43,290 nucleotides of DNA from Scatosoma sp964459515 (GTDB lineage: Bacteria > Bacillota > Clostridia > Christensenellales > Borkfalkiaceae): assembly GCA_964459515.1 (NCBI GenBank), contig CAYWML010000005.1, positions 1 to 43,290 of the forward strand, read 5' to 3'. The number at the start of each line of letters is the position of its first letter. The first letter of the stretch is position 1. This document shows, in pieces, positions 31,978-41,462 of the stretch. The position numbers and the translations under genes are program-made. The notes under the pieces were generated by a model. The model was not told the DNA's origin and made no database searches. It saw only the letters and a program-made list of their open reading frames with translations.

Positions 31978-33261
31978 TTAATCTCCTATAAGCCTTCGCA
32001 TTCTTTCATAAATTCCGTTTTGAATATTTTTTATATCTCTAAACGACATTAAATATTTCTTGGTATTTAATGCAAATCTTTCATACTCGATTTTTGACTT
32101 ATCGATAGAACTTAAAATATTCTTCAATTCGTTTTGGGACACGGCAGTCAAAGCTATATCGTTTCTCCTTAATACTTGTATAGAATTAACATCTAAAGAT
32201 CCATACGCCAAAATCGGCTTTCCCGCCATCATATAATCAACGATTTTTGTTGAAAAAGACATTTTAGATGAAAAAATTGCTTGCGGGGAAAACCCTTCTA
32301 CATGAACTAAAAAATCCGCCGCCTGCTGGACGCGCAACACCTCTGCGCCGCTAATCCTACCGTAAAAGTTCAAACACGCACATTGACCGAACGATTCTTT
32401 CATTTCGTTCGTTAACGGGGTTGCGGAATAAACATCCAATACTGCCTTCTTGTTATCAAATACCTCATTAATCGTATTTCCGATATCAATCAAAGCCTTA
32501 TATCGATCGTCCGCGATGTTGCCTGTATAAACAAAATGCAACAACGACTCATTTGGAACTTGCGTTATTATGTTGTCAATAGCTTCAGCCTGAACGCCCT
32601 TACCGATTAAATAGCAATTTTTGTTAAATATCTTAGAATATTCTGCTTGCATATTTTCGGCAAAAACTTCTAAATAGGAACAAGCTTTTATCAAAGAATG
32701 AAGCCCCCTTTTAAGCTTAGAGCGATACCAATAATCCAACGGCGAGGCTTTCGGGGGACGCCCATATACATCGTCGGAAATATGTCCTATAACGGGTATG
32801 TTCAATTTTTTCACAACAAAGCTTTGGACGCTGCACATATACAAAGAAGCATAAATAGGCAAATAGATAATATCAGGATTTATTTCTTCTAAAAACCTTA
32901 AAAAATCAGGATTTTTTTTCCAATTCCCAAATTTCCAAATAAGATCACGAATTATTAATGACGTTATTTTTCTTTTTTTTGCGGCTTCCACTGAAACTTG
33001 TTGATTTAACTCATTTACAGTCCCCTCGATCTCTTGAGACATTACCCAGCCCGTTTTACTCTTTCTCTTATAGATACTACGCAAAACGGCTTTATCCGTC
33101 ATTTGGAAGGCACTTTTTACTACCGTATTTCGCATCTCGCCATTTTGACAACATACGTTATAAACCTCTACATTTTTCATTCCTTCAAATAAGTTAGAAA
33201 ATGTGTTGCCAAAGCTATTTGAATTATTCCAAGGGGTTCTTGATATTATTAAAATTTTCAT
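31978..33261 (-). CDS. Glycosyltransferase, GT-B fold
   Basis: 427 residues from the ATG at 33261 (an in-frame TTG at 33276 overlaps the upstream gene and lacks support). MKILIISRTPWNNSNSFGNT opens the acceptor domain; the donor domain has FVYTGNIADDRYKALIDIGN, LNFYGRISGAEVLRVQQAAD and SFSTKIVDYMMAGKPILAYG. This is a GT4-like scaffold, more divergent than its downstream neighbour. Substrates unknown. It starts 7 bp after the GT2 gene and runs directly into the next glycosyltransferase gene. The weak AGGT ribosome site suggests coupling. Confidence 0.78.
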   Translation of the reverse strand: MKILIISRTPWNNSNSFGNTFSNLFEGMKNVEVYNVCCQNGEMRNTVVKSAFQMTDKAVLRSIYKRKSKTGWVMSQEIEGTVNELNQQVSVEAAKKRKITSLIIRDLIWKFGNWKKNPDFLRFLEEINPDIIYLPIYASLYMCSVQSFVVKKLNIPVIGHISDDVYGRPPKASPLDYWYRSKLKRGLHSLIKACSYLEVFAENMQAEYSKIFNKNCYLIGKGVQAEAIDNIITQVPNESLLHFVYTGNIADDRYKALIDIGNTINEVFDNKKAVLDVYSATPLTNEMKESFGQCACLNFYGRISGAEVLRVQQAADFLVHVEGFSPQAIFSSKMSFSTKIVDYMMAGKPILAYGSLDVNSIQVLRRNDIALTAVSQNELKNILSSIDKSKIEYERFALNTKKYLMSFRDIKNIQNGIYERMRRLIGD

Positions 33262-33268
33262 AAACGAC

Positions 33269-34309
33269 CTACGCAATAAAAGACAATAACATAATTGCTA
33301 TATTATCCAGTCTTACCCTTAACAACGTATAGATTGCCCTCATTCCTAATTTTGTCTTTCGACTTTCAAACCACGGTAATGTTTGTTTATATCTAAAAAC
33401 AAGTCTACTCCTTTCATCCGTTAAAAGCTTCTTTGCATACGCTTTCTTTGCTTTTTTATCCATAGGATTTTTTGCAGACATTACTGAAAACAGAAAGACG
33501 ACCAAATTCCTACAAAGCATAGAATCCAAATATTTTTGATTCTTTTGTATTTCAACGTCTAAGCCTTCTAAAAATTCCCTGCTTTGTTCGTCTATATAAT
33601 AAATTGTTTCCTCAAATCCATTCTGAAAAGTATGCGTTATACTTCCTGCTCGTTTCAAAACTTTTATAGTTGAATTAGAATAATATGCAATTCTCTTTGC
33701 TTTTTTTAAAAATTGCAAATTAAATATGACATCTTCGGATATTCGACCAATCGGGAATAAACAATTTCCTTCCTTTATCAGTTTCGTACTATATAAAATC
33801 CCCGTTGCGCGCCAACCTCTACAGTTTTCCATTATAGTATGAATTACAAACTGTTTAGCATCCTCATAACACAATTCATTCGGAAACAGCAAGGCTTCCT
33901 TCTCTATAGAAAGATTTTCTTCATTAACGCTCAAATACTTATTGGGCATGATTATATCAGCATTATTTTCTTCCGCAAGGTTAACCATTCCAATAAGCGC
34001 ATCAGACAAAATCGTATCATCGGAATCCAGAAAAAATATGTATTGCGAGTCTTTAGATATATTGGACATACCGGCATTTCGTGCAGACGATAAGCCACCG
34101 TTTTCTTTATGAACCACATGAACCTGTGAATAACGTTTTGCTAACTTATCACAAATTTTAGGCGCATTATCAGGAGAACCGTCATCAACCAATATCACTT
34201 CTATATTTTTATACTTTTGATTGACAACTGATACTACGGTTTCTTCCACATATTTTTCAGTGTTGTAAACCGGTATAATAACCGAAACCTTTTTTCGTTG
34301 GTCGCTCAT
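33269..34309 (-). CDS. Glycosyltransferase family 2
   Basis: 346 residues, GT-A fold. VSVIIPVYNTEKYVEETVVS at the N-terminus, VILVDDGSPDNAPKICD (Asp42/Asp43) and FFLDSDD (Asp95, Asp97/Asp98) are the three standard GT2 nucleotide-sugar and metal sites; KENGGLSSARNAG links them. The C-terminal 100 residues are basic, probably for membrane contact. It transfers a sugar from a UDP- or other NDP donor onto the lipid-linked chain. It lies 33 bp after the epimerase gene and marks the start of the most AT-rich part of the locus. Confidence 0.88.
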   Translation of the reverse strand: MSDQRKKVSVIIPVYNTEKYVEETVVSVVNQKYKNIEVILVDDGSPDNAPKICDKLAKRYSQVHVVHKENGGLSSARNAGMSNISKDSQYIFFLDSDDTILSDALIGMVNLAEENNADIIMPNKYLSVNEENLSIEKEALLFPNELCYEDAKQFVIHTIMENCRGWRATGILYSTKLIKEGNCLFPIGRISEDVIFNLQFLKKAKRIAYYSNSTIKVLKRAGSITHTFQNGFEETIYYIDEQSREFLEGLDVEIQKNQKYLDSMLCRNLVVFLFSVMSAKNPMDKKAKKAYAKKLLTDERSRLVFRYKQTLPWFESRKTKLGMRAIYTLLRVRLDNIAIMLLSFIA

Positions 34310-34342
34310 TCTTTATACCCACCTACAAGTTTTTAAGCTTGA

Positions 34343-35317
34343 TTACAAATTCTCCTTATACCAAGCGATTGCTTCGTTTAAGCCTTTCGCAAAATCGTAA
34401 TCGGGCGCATACCCAAGCAGCTCTCTCGCCGCAGAAATATCCGCGTTAGAATGTTTAATATCTCCCTTCCTATCCGGGCCAAAATTCGGTTCGATATCCT
34501 TCCCCAACGCCTTCGTCAACGTATAGTAAATATCAATCAAATATTCTCTACCGCCATAAGCGATATTATACGCTCTGCCGGCTGCCTCGTGAGAAGCTAA
34601 ACAAGCCTTCAAATTCGCCTCGATAACGTTTTCTATATACGTAAAGTCACGGCTTTGCTTGCCATCGCCGTTGATTGTGGGCTGCTCGTCATTCAAAAGC
34701 TGTTTAATGAATTTAGGAATAACCGCCGCGTATGCACCATTGGGATCTTGCCGACGTCCAAATACGTTGAAATAACGCATACCATACGTATCCAATCCGT
34801 ACAGCTTAGTATACAATTTCGCCCATTCTTCGTCGCAACGCTTCGTCAAAGCATACGGAGAAAGCAAATTTCCTTCTCTGCCCTCGCGTTTGGGAAGATT
34901 CGGTTCGTCTCCGTACACAGAAGAAGAGGAAGCATACACAAATTTTTTAACACCGTTTTGGCGTGCCGCCTCCAGCATATTCAGAGTACCTTCAATGTTA
35001 TTTTTACAATAAAAAACAGGCATTTCAATAGATCGAGGAACGCTACCCCACGCCGCTTGATTCAGTACGTAATCTACCCCCTCACAAGCCCTCATGCAAG
35101 TATCCAAGTCCTTGATATCCCCTTTCACAAACTCGTAATCGGGATTATTCGAAAACATATCAACGTTTGCTTGCTTGCCCGTAGAAAGGTCGTCCAAGCA
35201 ACGCACTTTATGCCCCATATTCAAAATAGCTTCGCAAAGGTTCGAGCCGATAAAGCCCGCTCCGCCCGTTACCAAAAACTTGCTTCCCTCCGAAAATTTT
35301 AAATGCTTATATCCCAT
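34343..35317 (-). CDS. NAD-dependent UDP-sugar 4-epimerase, WbpP/TviC type
   Basis: 324 residues from the ATG at 35317 (TTGGAGAT upstream). Extended SDR: nucleotide motif TGGAGFIG (17-24), Ser131-Ser133 and catalytic Y155-x3-K159 in SPYALTKRCDE; NQAAWGSVPRSIEMP matches the WbpP/TviC group, which acts on UDP-GlcNAc or its uronic acid. It sits 2 bp after a matching UDP-HexNAc dehydrogenase, the same pairing as wbpO-wbpP and tviB-tviC. It likely interconverts the GlcNAc and GalNAc (or GlcNAcA and GalNAcA) forms. Exact order of the two steps cannot be told from sequence. Confidence 0.87.
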   Translation of the reverse strand: MGYKHLKFSEGSKFLVTGGAGFIGSNLCEAILNMGHKVRCLDDLSTGKQANVDMFSNNPDYEFVKGDIKDLDTCMRACEGVDYVLNQAAWGSVPRSIEMPVFYCKNNIEGTLNMLEAARQNGVKKFVYASSSSVYGDEPNLPKREGREGNLLSPYALTKRCDEEWAKLYTKLYGLDTYGMRYFNVFGRRQDPNGAYAAVIPKFIKQLLNDEQPTINGDGKQSRDFTYIENVIEANLKACLASHEAAGRAYNIAYGGREYLIDIYYTLTKALGKDIEPNFGPDRKGDIKHSNADISAARELLGYAPDYDFAKGLNEAIAWYKENL

Positions 35318-35319
35318 TT

Positions 35320-36636
35320 TTATAATCTCCAATAACTATATCCTGCTTTTTCGTATTCCGTTCTATTCAACAAACCTTTAAGATCAAGCAATACCTTCTG
35401 CCCCTTACCAAAGAACTTGTCCATATCCGCCATTCTAAAATGCGCAAATTTATTATGCGCAACCGCCAAAACAACAGCATCCATATCCTTAATAGAAGTA
35501 ATATCCACGAATTCCACACCATAAAGACGTTTCGCCTCCGCTGCATCCGCCGCAGGATCTGCAATCGTAGGCTCAATTCCATATTCACGAAGTTCTTTTA
35601 CGATATCAAAAACCTTTGTGTTTCTTGTATCGGGACAATTTTCTTTAAACGTAAAACCAAGAATTGCGACTTTTGCATTCTTAACTGCCTTTTCTGCTTT
35701 AATTAAATTCTTAACCACGTTCTCAGCAACATATTTACCCATATCGTCATTGATACGGCGCCCCGAAAGAATAACTTGACTGTGATAGCCGAGCTGCTCC
35801 GCTTTATAGGTCAAATAATAAGGATCGACGCCGATACAGTGTCCGCCCACCAACCCGGGATAGAATTTCAAGAAGTTCCACTTCGTGCCAGCCGCTTCCA
35901 AAACAGATTTGGTATCAATACCGATTTTATTGAAAATAATCGAAAGTTCGTTCATAAACGCAATATTAATATCGCGTTGACTGTTTTCAATGACCTTCGC
36001 CGCTTCCGCCACCTTAATGCAAGAAGCTCTATGTACGCCTGCAGCTACTACAAGCTCGTAAACCTTTGCAACGATCTCCAACGTTTCTTCGTCCATACCG
36101 GAAACGATTTTCGTAATCGTTTCAAGACGATGCACTTTATCGCCGGGATTGATACGTTCAGGCGAATAACCGATCTTGAAATCAACGCCGCATTTAAGCC
36201 CCGATTCCTTTTCAAGGATAGGAACGCAAACGTCTTCCGTTACCCCGGGATATACCGTGGATTCAAATACAACGATACTCCCTTTGACAAGATTTCTTCC
36301 CAAAATACGGCTTGCGCCTTCTACGGGAGTAAGATCAGGCGTATGGTCGTCATACACGGGAGTAGGAACAGCCACTATATGGAATTTAGCTTCACGAAGT
36401 TTCGTTTCATCGGAAGTAAATTCCACCGTGCTATTTCTAATTGCTTCATTACCGACCTCGTTCGTAGGATCAACCCCGGACTTGTAAAGCTCTATTTTGG
36501 CTTTATTCAAATCATAACCGACGACTTTCACTTTTTTAGCAAAAGCAACGGCAATAGGCATACCTACATACCCAAGTCCTACGAGCGAAATTTTTTCTTC
36601 GCCTTGTACAATTTTCTCATAAAGTTTTGAATACAT
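35320..36636 (-). CDS. UDP-HexNAc 6-dehydrogenase, WbpO/TviB type
   Basis: 438 residues. NAD motif GLGYVGMP (20-27), FESTVYPGVTEDVCVPILE, IGYSPERINPGDKVHRLETI, AEAAKVIENSQRDINIAFMN and the catalytic cysteine C267 in GGHCIGVDPYYLTYKAEQLG are diagnostic of the WbpA/WbpO/TviB group. It oxidises C6 of a UDP-N-acetylhexosamine in two NAD-dependent steps to the uronic acid. With the downstream epimerase it should supply UDP-GalNAcA. GAGGAG precedes the ATG by 7 nt, a strong site. 40-bp gap from the upstream glycosyltransferase. Confidence 0.92.
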   Translation of the reverse strand: MYSKLYEKIVQGEEKISLVGLGYVGMPIAVAFAKKVKVVGYDLNKAKIELYKSGVDPTNEVGNEAIRNSTVEFTSDETKLREAKFHIVAVPTPVYDDHTPDLTPVEGASRILGRNLVKGSIVVFESTVYPGVTEDVCVPILEKESGLKCGVDFKIGYSPERINPGDKVHRLETITKIVSGMDEETLEIVAKVYELVVAAGVHRASCIKVAEAAKVIENSQRDINIAFMNELSIIFNKIGIDTKSVLEAAGTKWNFLKFYPGLVGGHCIGVDPYYLTYKAEQLGYHSQVILSGRRINDDMGKYVAENVVKNLIKAEKAVKNAKVAILGFTFKENCPDTRNTKVFDIVKELREYGIEPTIADPAADAAEAKRLYGVEFVDITSIKDMDAVVLAVAHNKFAHFRMADMDKFFGKGQKVLLDLKGLLNRTEYEKAGYSYWRL

Positions 36637-36676
36637 TGTTTTATCTCCTCATATTTTATTTTTATAATAATTTATT

Positions 36677-37747
36677 CTAATCGCCATTAACTTGTTCTAA
36701 ATATTTATCAATAACAATTTGTCTGTCAAAACATTCTTCCATTTTTTTGCGCCCCGCTTTTCCCATTTCACGTTTTTGTTCATACGACAAAGCGATAAAT
36801 TTTTCAATAGCTTCGTATAATGACTCTACGTTTTTAGGTAAAAAGCCGAACCCTGTCACGCCTTCATCAAACGTTTCTCTACAACCTGGAATATTCGAAG
36901 CTAAAATCGGTCTTCCGCAAGCCGCTGCTTCCAACAATACATTTGCCATACCTTCGTGGTAAGACGGCAAAACAATTGCATGCGCCTTATCCAAATACGG
37001 TTTAATATCTTTATGATATCCGACACAGCTTACGTTTCGTAAATTCACAAACGGATTTTCCGAACCATATTCGACATTTCCGACTATGGTAAAACGAATA
37101 TCTTGACGTTCTTTCAGGTTTTCCGCCACTGTCGCCAATTCAAATACGCCCTTGTCTTTTATAATTCTACCGACAAAAACAATATTCGTTGTTTCATCGT
37201 TAGGATATTCCCTGAAAGAAAATCTTTCCAAATTTACCCCCGAACCGGGCAACAATTCGGTATTATCACAAACGACCTTCTTCTCGCGAAAAAATTTTTC
37301 ATTGGCTTGATTTTGAAAAAATACACACTTCGCTTTTTTCAACCCTTGCCTATACAGCCAAAGCATCAATTTTTGCATAATGCCGCCGTCCTCAACCACG
37401 CCTAATCCCGTAACATTTGCGACGTAAGGAATTTTCAACTTTCCGCAAGCCATACCGCCGTATACATTCGGTTTAATCGTAAACGTTAATACAATATCGG
37501 GCTTTACACTTTCTAAAAGTTCCTTGTAATTTTTTAATAGTTTCAAATCTTGCAAAGGATTTTTACCGTGTCTAGAAACTTCCGTTTTCAAAACTCTCGC
37601 CCCCAAGGCTTCTATTTCGGGAATGCGCTCGCTTTGCGGTACACTCACCAATACTTCATGTCCTCGCTCTACAAGCGTACAAACAAGTTCTGAACGAAAT
37701 TGAAGCAAGGTCGTAACATCATTTGCCAAAATTAATATCTTCTTCAT
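36677..37747 (-). CDS. Glycosyltransferase family 4
   Basis: 356 residues, GT-B fold. VTTLLQFRSELVCTLVERGH then LTFTIKPNVYGGMACGKLKI and VANVTGLGVVEDGG are typical of capsule and PglA-like GT4 enzymes that act early on the lipid-linked sugar. The donor site has NIVFVGRIIKDKGVFELATV, AHAIVLPSYHEGMANVLLEA and ACGRPILASNIPGCRE (E-x7-E: EGMANVLLE). Likely adds the second sugar after the initiating transferase, by analogy with PglA, but this is inference. It starts 1 bp after the transketolase C-subunit stop. Confidence 0.87.
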   Translation of the reverse strand: MKKILILANDVTTLLQFRSELVCTLVERGHEVLVSVPQSERIPEIEALGARVLKTEVSRHGKNPLQDLKLLKNYKELLESVKPDIVLTFTIKPNVYGGMACGKLKIPYVANVTGLGVVEDGGIMQKLMLWLYRQGLKKAKCVFFQNQANEKFFREKKVVCDNTELLPGSGVNLERFSFREYPNDETTNIVFVGRIIKDKGVFELATVAENLKERQDIRFTIVGNVEYGSENPFVNLRNVSCVGYHKDIKPYLDKAHAIVLPSYHEGMANVLLEAAACGRPILASNIPGCRETFDEGVTGFGFLPKNVESLYEAIEKFIALSYEQKREMGKAGRKKMEECFDRQIVIDKYLEQVNGD

Positions 37748-37748
37748 C

Positions 37749-38666
37749 TTACCAATTCTCTTTTACTTTTTCTATAATTGTTTTTGCATCAATTGAATAC
37801 TGCTTTCTCAGATACTTTTGACTACCAACAATACACGAATATCTATCGTCCAATGCCACTCGGACAAGCTTTGCTTTTGCGCCATCTGCTTCCGCTAATA
37901 CTTCCGCAATCGCCGAACCAAAACCACCGCTCAAATTGTGTTCTTCTACCGTTACGATTGCTTTGTGCGTTTTCGCACACTCCAAAATCACACCTTTGTC
38001 AATAGGCTTTACAGTCGGGAAAGTATATACAGTCGGCATAATCCCCTGCGCATTCAATTCTTCGCACGCCTCATTTACTTCATCGAAAATCGCACCCGTC
38101 GAGAAAACAGCAACATTCTCGCCCTTTTGGATTTCAATCGCTTTACCGATAGTAAAGTCGTCCAACGTTTCGTGAATACGCTTTTCGCCGCCTCTACCAA
38201 GACGAAGATAGCAAGTGCCAGGCGTTTCATAAATGGCTTTCGTTGCGCATTCCGCTTCTACCAAATCCCCAGGCGCAAGCACCGTTACGTCGGGAAGCGA
38301 ACGCATCATAGCGATATCTTCCGTTGCGTGATGACTCATGCCGAGCGAACCATACACAAAACCGCCGCCCACACAAACCACCTTAACATTTGCATTGTGA
38401 TAAGCACAGTCGTTTCTAATTTGTTCAATGCAACGGAGCGTTGGGAAATTGCCAATCGAATACGTATAAACGATTTTTCCCTGCATGGCAAGCCCTGCTG
38501 CAATTGAGGTCATATTTTGCTCCGCAATCCCAGCATTGATAATTTGATCGGGTAACTGATCCCAAAAAGGATTTAAAACCCCAAAGCCCAAATCCCCCGT
38601 AATGATGTATACGTTTTTATCTTTCTTCGCAATTTCCAGCAAAGTTCTTACGAATGTATCTCTCAT
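37749..38666 (-). CDS. Transketolase-like, C-terminal subunit
   Basis: 305 residues: the pyrimidine-binding and C-terminal domains of a split transketolase. INAGIAEQNMTSIAAGLAMQ carries the catalytic Glu49 that activates the thiamine diphosphate cofactor; HHATEDIAMMRSLPDVTVLA and VTVEEHNLSGGFGSAIAEVL follow in family order. It pairs with the N-terminal subunit encoded just upstream (4-nt ATGA overlap). In a polysaccharide operon the pair is more likely to make a special sugar or two-carbon unit than to serve central metabolism, but its substrate is unknown. Confidence 0.9.
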   Translation of the reverse strand: MRDTFVRTLLEIAKKDKNVYIITGDLGFGVLNPFWDQLPDQIINAGIAEQNMTSIAAGLAMQGKIVYTYSIGNFPTLRCIEQIRNDCAYHNANVKVVCVGGGFVYGSLGMSHHATEDIAMMRSLPDVTVLAPGDLVEAECATKAIYETPGTCYLRLGRGGEKRIHETLDDFTIGKAIEIQKGENVAVFSTGAIFDEVNEACEELNAQGIMPTVYTFPTVKPIDKGVILECAKTHKAIVTVEEHNLSGGFGSAIAEVLAEADGAKAKLVRVALDDRYSCIVGSQKYLRKQYSIDAKTIIEKVKENW

Positions 38667-39514
38667 TTGCTTGTCTCCCCATACGGCTCCGCTACCCCCT
38701 CCGGCATAGCTGCATGCAATTCTTTTAAAGCACCTTCATATTCTTCGCCATCGTGCGGAAAACGGTAATGCCAAAGAATATCGAACTCCATAAAGGATAT
38801 GCCCTTACCTTTTATGGTGTTCGCAATAATTACGGTCGGTCTGTCCCTACTTTCCTTAGCTTCCGCAAAAGCCGTACGAAGCTCATCATGGCTGTGCCCA
38901 TTTATATCCAGAACATTCCAACCAAACGACTTCCATTTTTCCAAAAACGGAGCAAGCGAAAGCGTATTCTCACAAAAATCCAAACTCTGCATTTTATTGT
39001 GGTCAACGATAACGACAAATTGATTAAGCTTAAACTGATTCGCAAACAGCGCCATCTCCCAAATCGAACCCTCGTCGCATTCGCCGTCGCCAACGATTGC
39101 ATATGTATAGTACGGCTTGTTGTCAAGCTTTGCATTCAAAGCCATACCTGCCGCTACACAAGCGCCGTGACCAAGCGAACCTGTAGAAAATTCCACCCCA
39201 GGAACACCTTTATGCGAAACGTGCCCGGAAAGGCGACTGCCGTCTGCATAATGCGTTTTTAATTCTTCCCTATCAAAGAAGCCTTTTTCCGCCAAAGCTG
39301 CATAAACTGCCGCCCCCGCATGGCCTTTACTCAAAATAATTCTATCGCGGTTTTCATCTTTCAGGTTTTCAGGCGAAATATTCGCTACGTCGTTATAAAG
39401 CACCGCTACGATATCCGCAACCGACAAAATCGCACCAATATGGCTACCATGTGAAACATGCGTCATTTCCACTCCGTGACGTCTAATAAGCCACGCCAAC
39501 TGTTCGCTGTTCAT
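38663..39514 (-). CDS. Transketolase-like, N-terminal subunit
   Basis: 283 residues from the ATG at 39514, chosen for GGAG upstream; a longer in-frame extension overlaps the aldo/keto reductase gene and is rejected. The thiamine diphosphate motif GDGECDEGSIWEMALFANQF (begins at 142) with Asn173 (VIVDHNKMQ) and the ILSKGHAGAAVYAALAEKGF block are intact. It binds the cofactor diphosphate and Mg2+ and forms the active enzyme with the C-terminal subunit. It lies 4 bp after the aldo/keto reductase gene, so reductase and transketolase are tightly linked in the operon. Confidence 0.9.
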   Translation of the reverse strand: MNSEQLAWLIRRHGVEMTHVSHGSHIGAILSVADIVAVLYNDVANISPENLKDENRDRIILSKGHAGAAVYAALAEKGFFDREELKTHYADGSRLSGHVSHKGVPGVEFSTGSLGHGACVAAGMALNAKLDNKPYYTYAIVGDGECDEGSIWEMALFANQFKLNQFVVIVDHNKMQSLDFCENTLSLAPFLEKWKSFGWNVLDINGHSHDELRTAFAEAKESRDRPTVIIANTIKGKGISFMEFDILWHYRFPHDGEEYEGALKELHAAMPEGVAEPYGETSK

Positions 39515-39518
39515 ATCC

Positions 39519-40463
39519 TTACTCCTTCGAGATTTTTTCCAATCTATCAATTTGTTCCTGCGTAAGCATCCAATCAAGTGCTTCCGAATTTTGCAATACC
39601 TGCCTTGGTGATTTTGCACCAACGATAACGACAGAACCCTGCAAGTAATCCAAAATCCAACGAATTGCAACGGCTGCAACCGATTTCCCTTGCTCTGCCG
39701 CCATTTCTTTTAATACTTCGACGATTTCAAGATTCCGCAAAAGTTTTTCTCCGTGGAAGTTTATGTAAATATCACGGGAACGCCTATCATTTGCCTCAAA
39801 CTTACAGTTCTTATCGTACTTGCCGCTTAAAACACCTTGTCCCAAACTCCCCCAAGTAAACGGCGTCATCACGTACTCGTCGCGAAAGCGGAACATTTCC
39901 TTTTCGTTCTTACGGCAAGCCAAACTGTACTCGTCTTGGAAAGAAACAAAGGGATTATTATTACCAAACGCTTTCAGTTCTTCCGCATCTTTTTCGTGAA
40001 TATTTGACAAGCCGTAGTAGCGGATTTTACCTTGCTGTTTAAGCAATTCCAAAGATTCTGCCACATCTGCAAGCGGCGTCACTCCATCACGATAATGTAC
40101 TTGATAAAGGTCGATATAATCTCTTTTCAGACGCCGCAAACTACCCTCGACCGCCTTGAATATGTATTTACGAGAATTATCATACGTAGTTTTTCCGTTT
40201 TCAACGCGCACGCCGAACTTCGTCGTGATAACTATGTTATTGCGGTCTGCGCCAAGTGCTTCGGCAAGCGTCCTTTCGCTTTCACCAAGCCCATACGTAT
40301 CGGCTGTGTCAAAGAAATTGATTCCACTACCAACCGCCGTCTTTACCGCATTGATAAGGTCGTTTCTTTGCACATCCCCCCAACCATATCCGCCGAGCGG
40401 ACAACCACCCATACACAGCGCGGAAACCGTTAGGTCTGTTTTCTTAATCGTTACTTTCTGCAT
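39519..40463 (-). CDS. Aldo/keto reductase
   Basis: 314 residues, TIM-barrel NADPH-dependent oxidoreductase. The catalytic tetrad is complete: Asp52 and Tyr57 (FDTADTYGLGESE), Lys82 (TTKFG), His123 (YQVHYRD). Other family blocks: GKIRYYGLSN and VAIRWILDYLQGSVVIVGAK. The start overlaps the acyltransferase gene by 20 nt. Its place directly before the split transketolase suggests it reduces a keto or aldehyde sugar made in the same branch. A general detoxifying reductase caught in the operon is the alternative. Confidence 0.9.
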   Translation of the reverse strand: MQKVTIKKTDLTVSALCMGGCPLGGYGWGDVQRNDLINAVKTAVGSGINFFDTADTYGLGESERTLAEALGADRNNIVITTKFGVRVENGKTTYDNSRKYIFKAVEGSLRRLKRDYIDLYQVHYRDGVTPLADVAESLELLKQQGKIRYYGLSNIHEKDAEELKAFGNNNPFVSFQDEYSLACRKNEKEMFRFRDEYVMTPFTWGSLGQGVLSGKYDKNCKFEANDRRSRDIYINFHGEKLLRNLEIVEVLKEMAAEQGKSVAAVAIRWILDYLQGSVVIVGAKSPRQVLQNSEALDWMLTQEQIDRLEKISKE

Positions 40464-41430
40464 TTTTCTTTTTTCCTTTTATTTTGTCAATCAACAACAA
40501 TACGCCTTTTTTTATAAAATATTCCGCATAGTATACCGCACACGCCAACGCTAAGATTGCTACGGTTGCCGCAAGGAAATTTATAGGAAAAACCATATTT
40601 TGCAACCTACGAATCACTACGAATTGTACAATGTAGATATGCAAGGTAATGCCCGCTACAAACTTCACAGCCTTATTGAGCCAATTTGGCATTTTCTTCA
40701 ACCAATCCTCTAAGCCGCTAAAGACGGCAAACATAAAATACAATACAACTAAAATGAACAATTGATTTAAAATTTGCCAAAATACGATGGACTGTATCTT
40801 AGAGAAAGCAATTTTTGAACCAAAGTACACTATCAAGCTGACAACCAGCAATACGATATTGGCTATCTTTGTTTTATTGAATTTATCAAAATATTTCTTA
40901 AACAATGCCCCGATAAGCATACTTGAAAAATACAAAAATAAAATAAACGGTTTGCTTACATCGTCAATATGATAAACGGATTTATCCGTAAAAATAAAAT
41001 ATGTAAAAAGCCAAGCCGCTAAAACTACCGCTAATGTAATATACATGGTTTTATCATACTTTTTAGATAACCAGGCCACCACGTAAAAAACGACGTAGCA
41101 GAGCATCAACCATACAAGGAATATGTAGTTCGTCGGGAACAAAAACAACCTCGCTACGTCTGTTCCGCTTTGCAAAGTGTACTCCCCCCCCAGAATTGTT
41201 AACATTGTAAACAATACCATAACAGGATAGACACGTAAAAATCTTTTTAAGTACCACTTCCCGAAATTTTCTTTCACGCTAAAAAGACAAAAGCCCGAAG
41301 TCGCAAAAAATAGTATATTTCCAAGCAATCCACCAGCCGCCAAATCGGCAATGGGCCAAATATTTGAATAATGCGAATTCGTAATTAAAATTGTCGCAAC
41401 CGTCCGCAAATAATTGATAAAATAATACAT
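40444..41430 (-). CDS. Membrane acyltransferase (acyltransferase-3 family)
   Basis: 328 residues, about ten membrane segments. The N-terminal motif R9-T-V-A...N-S-H20 (LRTVATILITNSHY) holds the conserved Arg and catalytic-type His of acyltransferase-3 proteins, and FFATSGFCLFSVKENFGKWY followed by LKRFLRVYPVM matches the F-x-S-G-F and KRxxRIxP signature. These enzymes acetylate or otherwise acylate surface sugars at the membrane. The C-terminus is Lys-rich (KIKGKKKNAESND). It lies 32 bp after the initiating sugar transferase gene. Confidence 0.83.
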   Translation of the reverse strand: MYYFINYLRTVATILITNSHYSNIWPIADLAAGGLLGNILFFATSGFCLFSVKENFGKWYLKRFLRVYPVMVLFTMLTILGGEYTLQSGTDVARLFLFPTNYIFLVWLMLCYVVFYVVAWLSKKYDKTMYITLAVVLAAWLFTYFIFTDKSVYHIDDVSKPFILFLYFSSMLIGALFKKYFDKFNKTKIANIVLLVVSLIVYFGSKIAFSKIQSIVFWQILNQLFILVVLYFMFAVFSGLEDWLKKMPNWLNKAVKFVAGITLHIYIVQFVVIRRLQNMVFPINFLAATVAILALACAVYYAEYFIKKGVLLLIDKIKGKKKNAESND

Positions 41431-41462
41431 TGAATGCCCTCTATTAAATTTTTTCAGTGGTA

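Noticed and set aside
39515..39679. Longer start for the transketolase N-subunit
   Set aside because: It would overlap the aldo/keto reductase gene by about 160 bp and lacks a ribosome site, while the ATG at 39514 has GGAG and gives the standard N-terminus.
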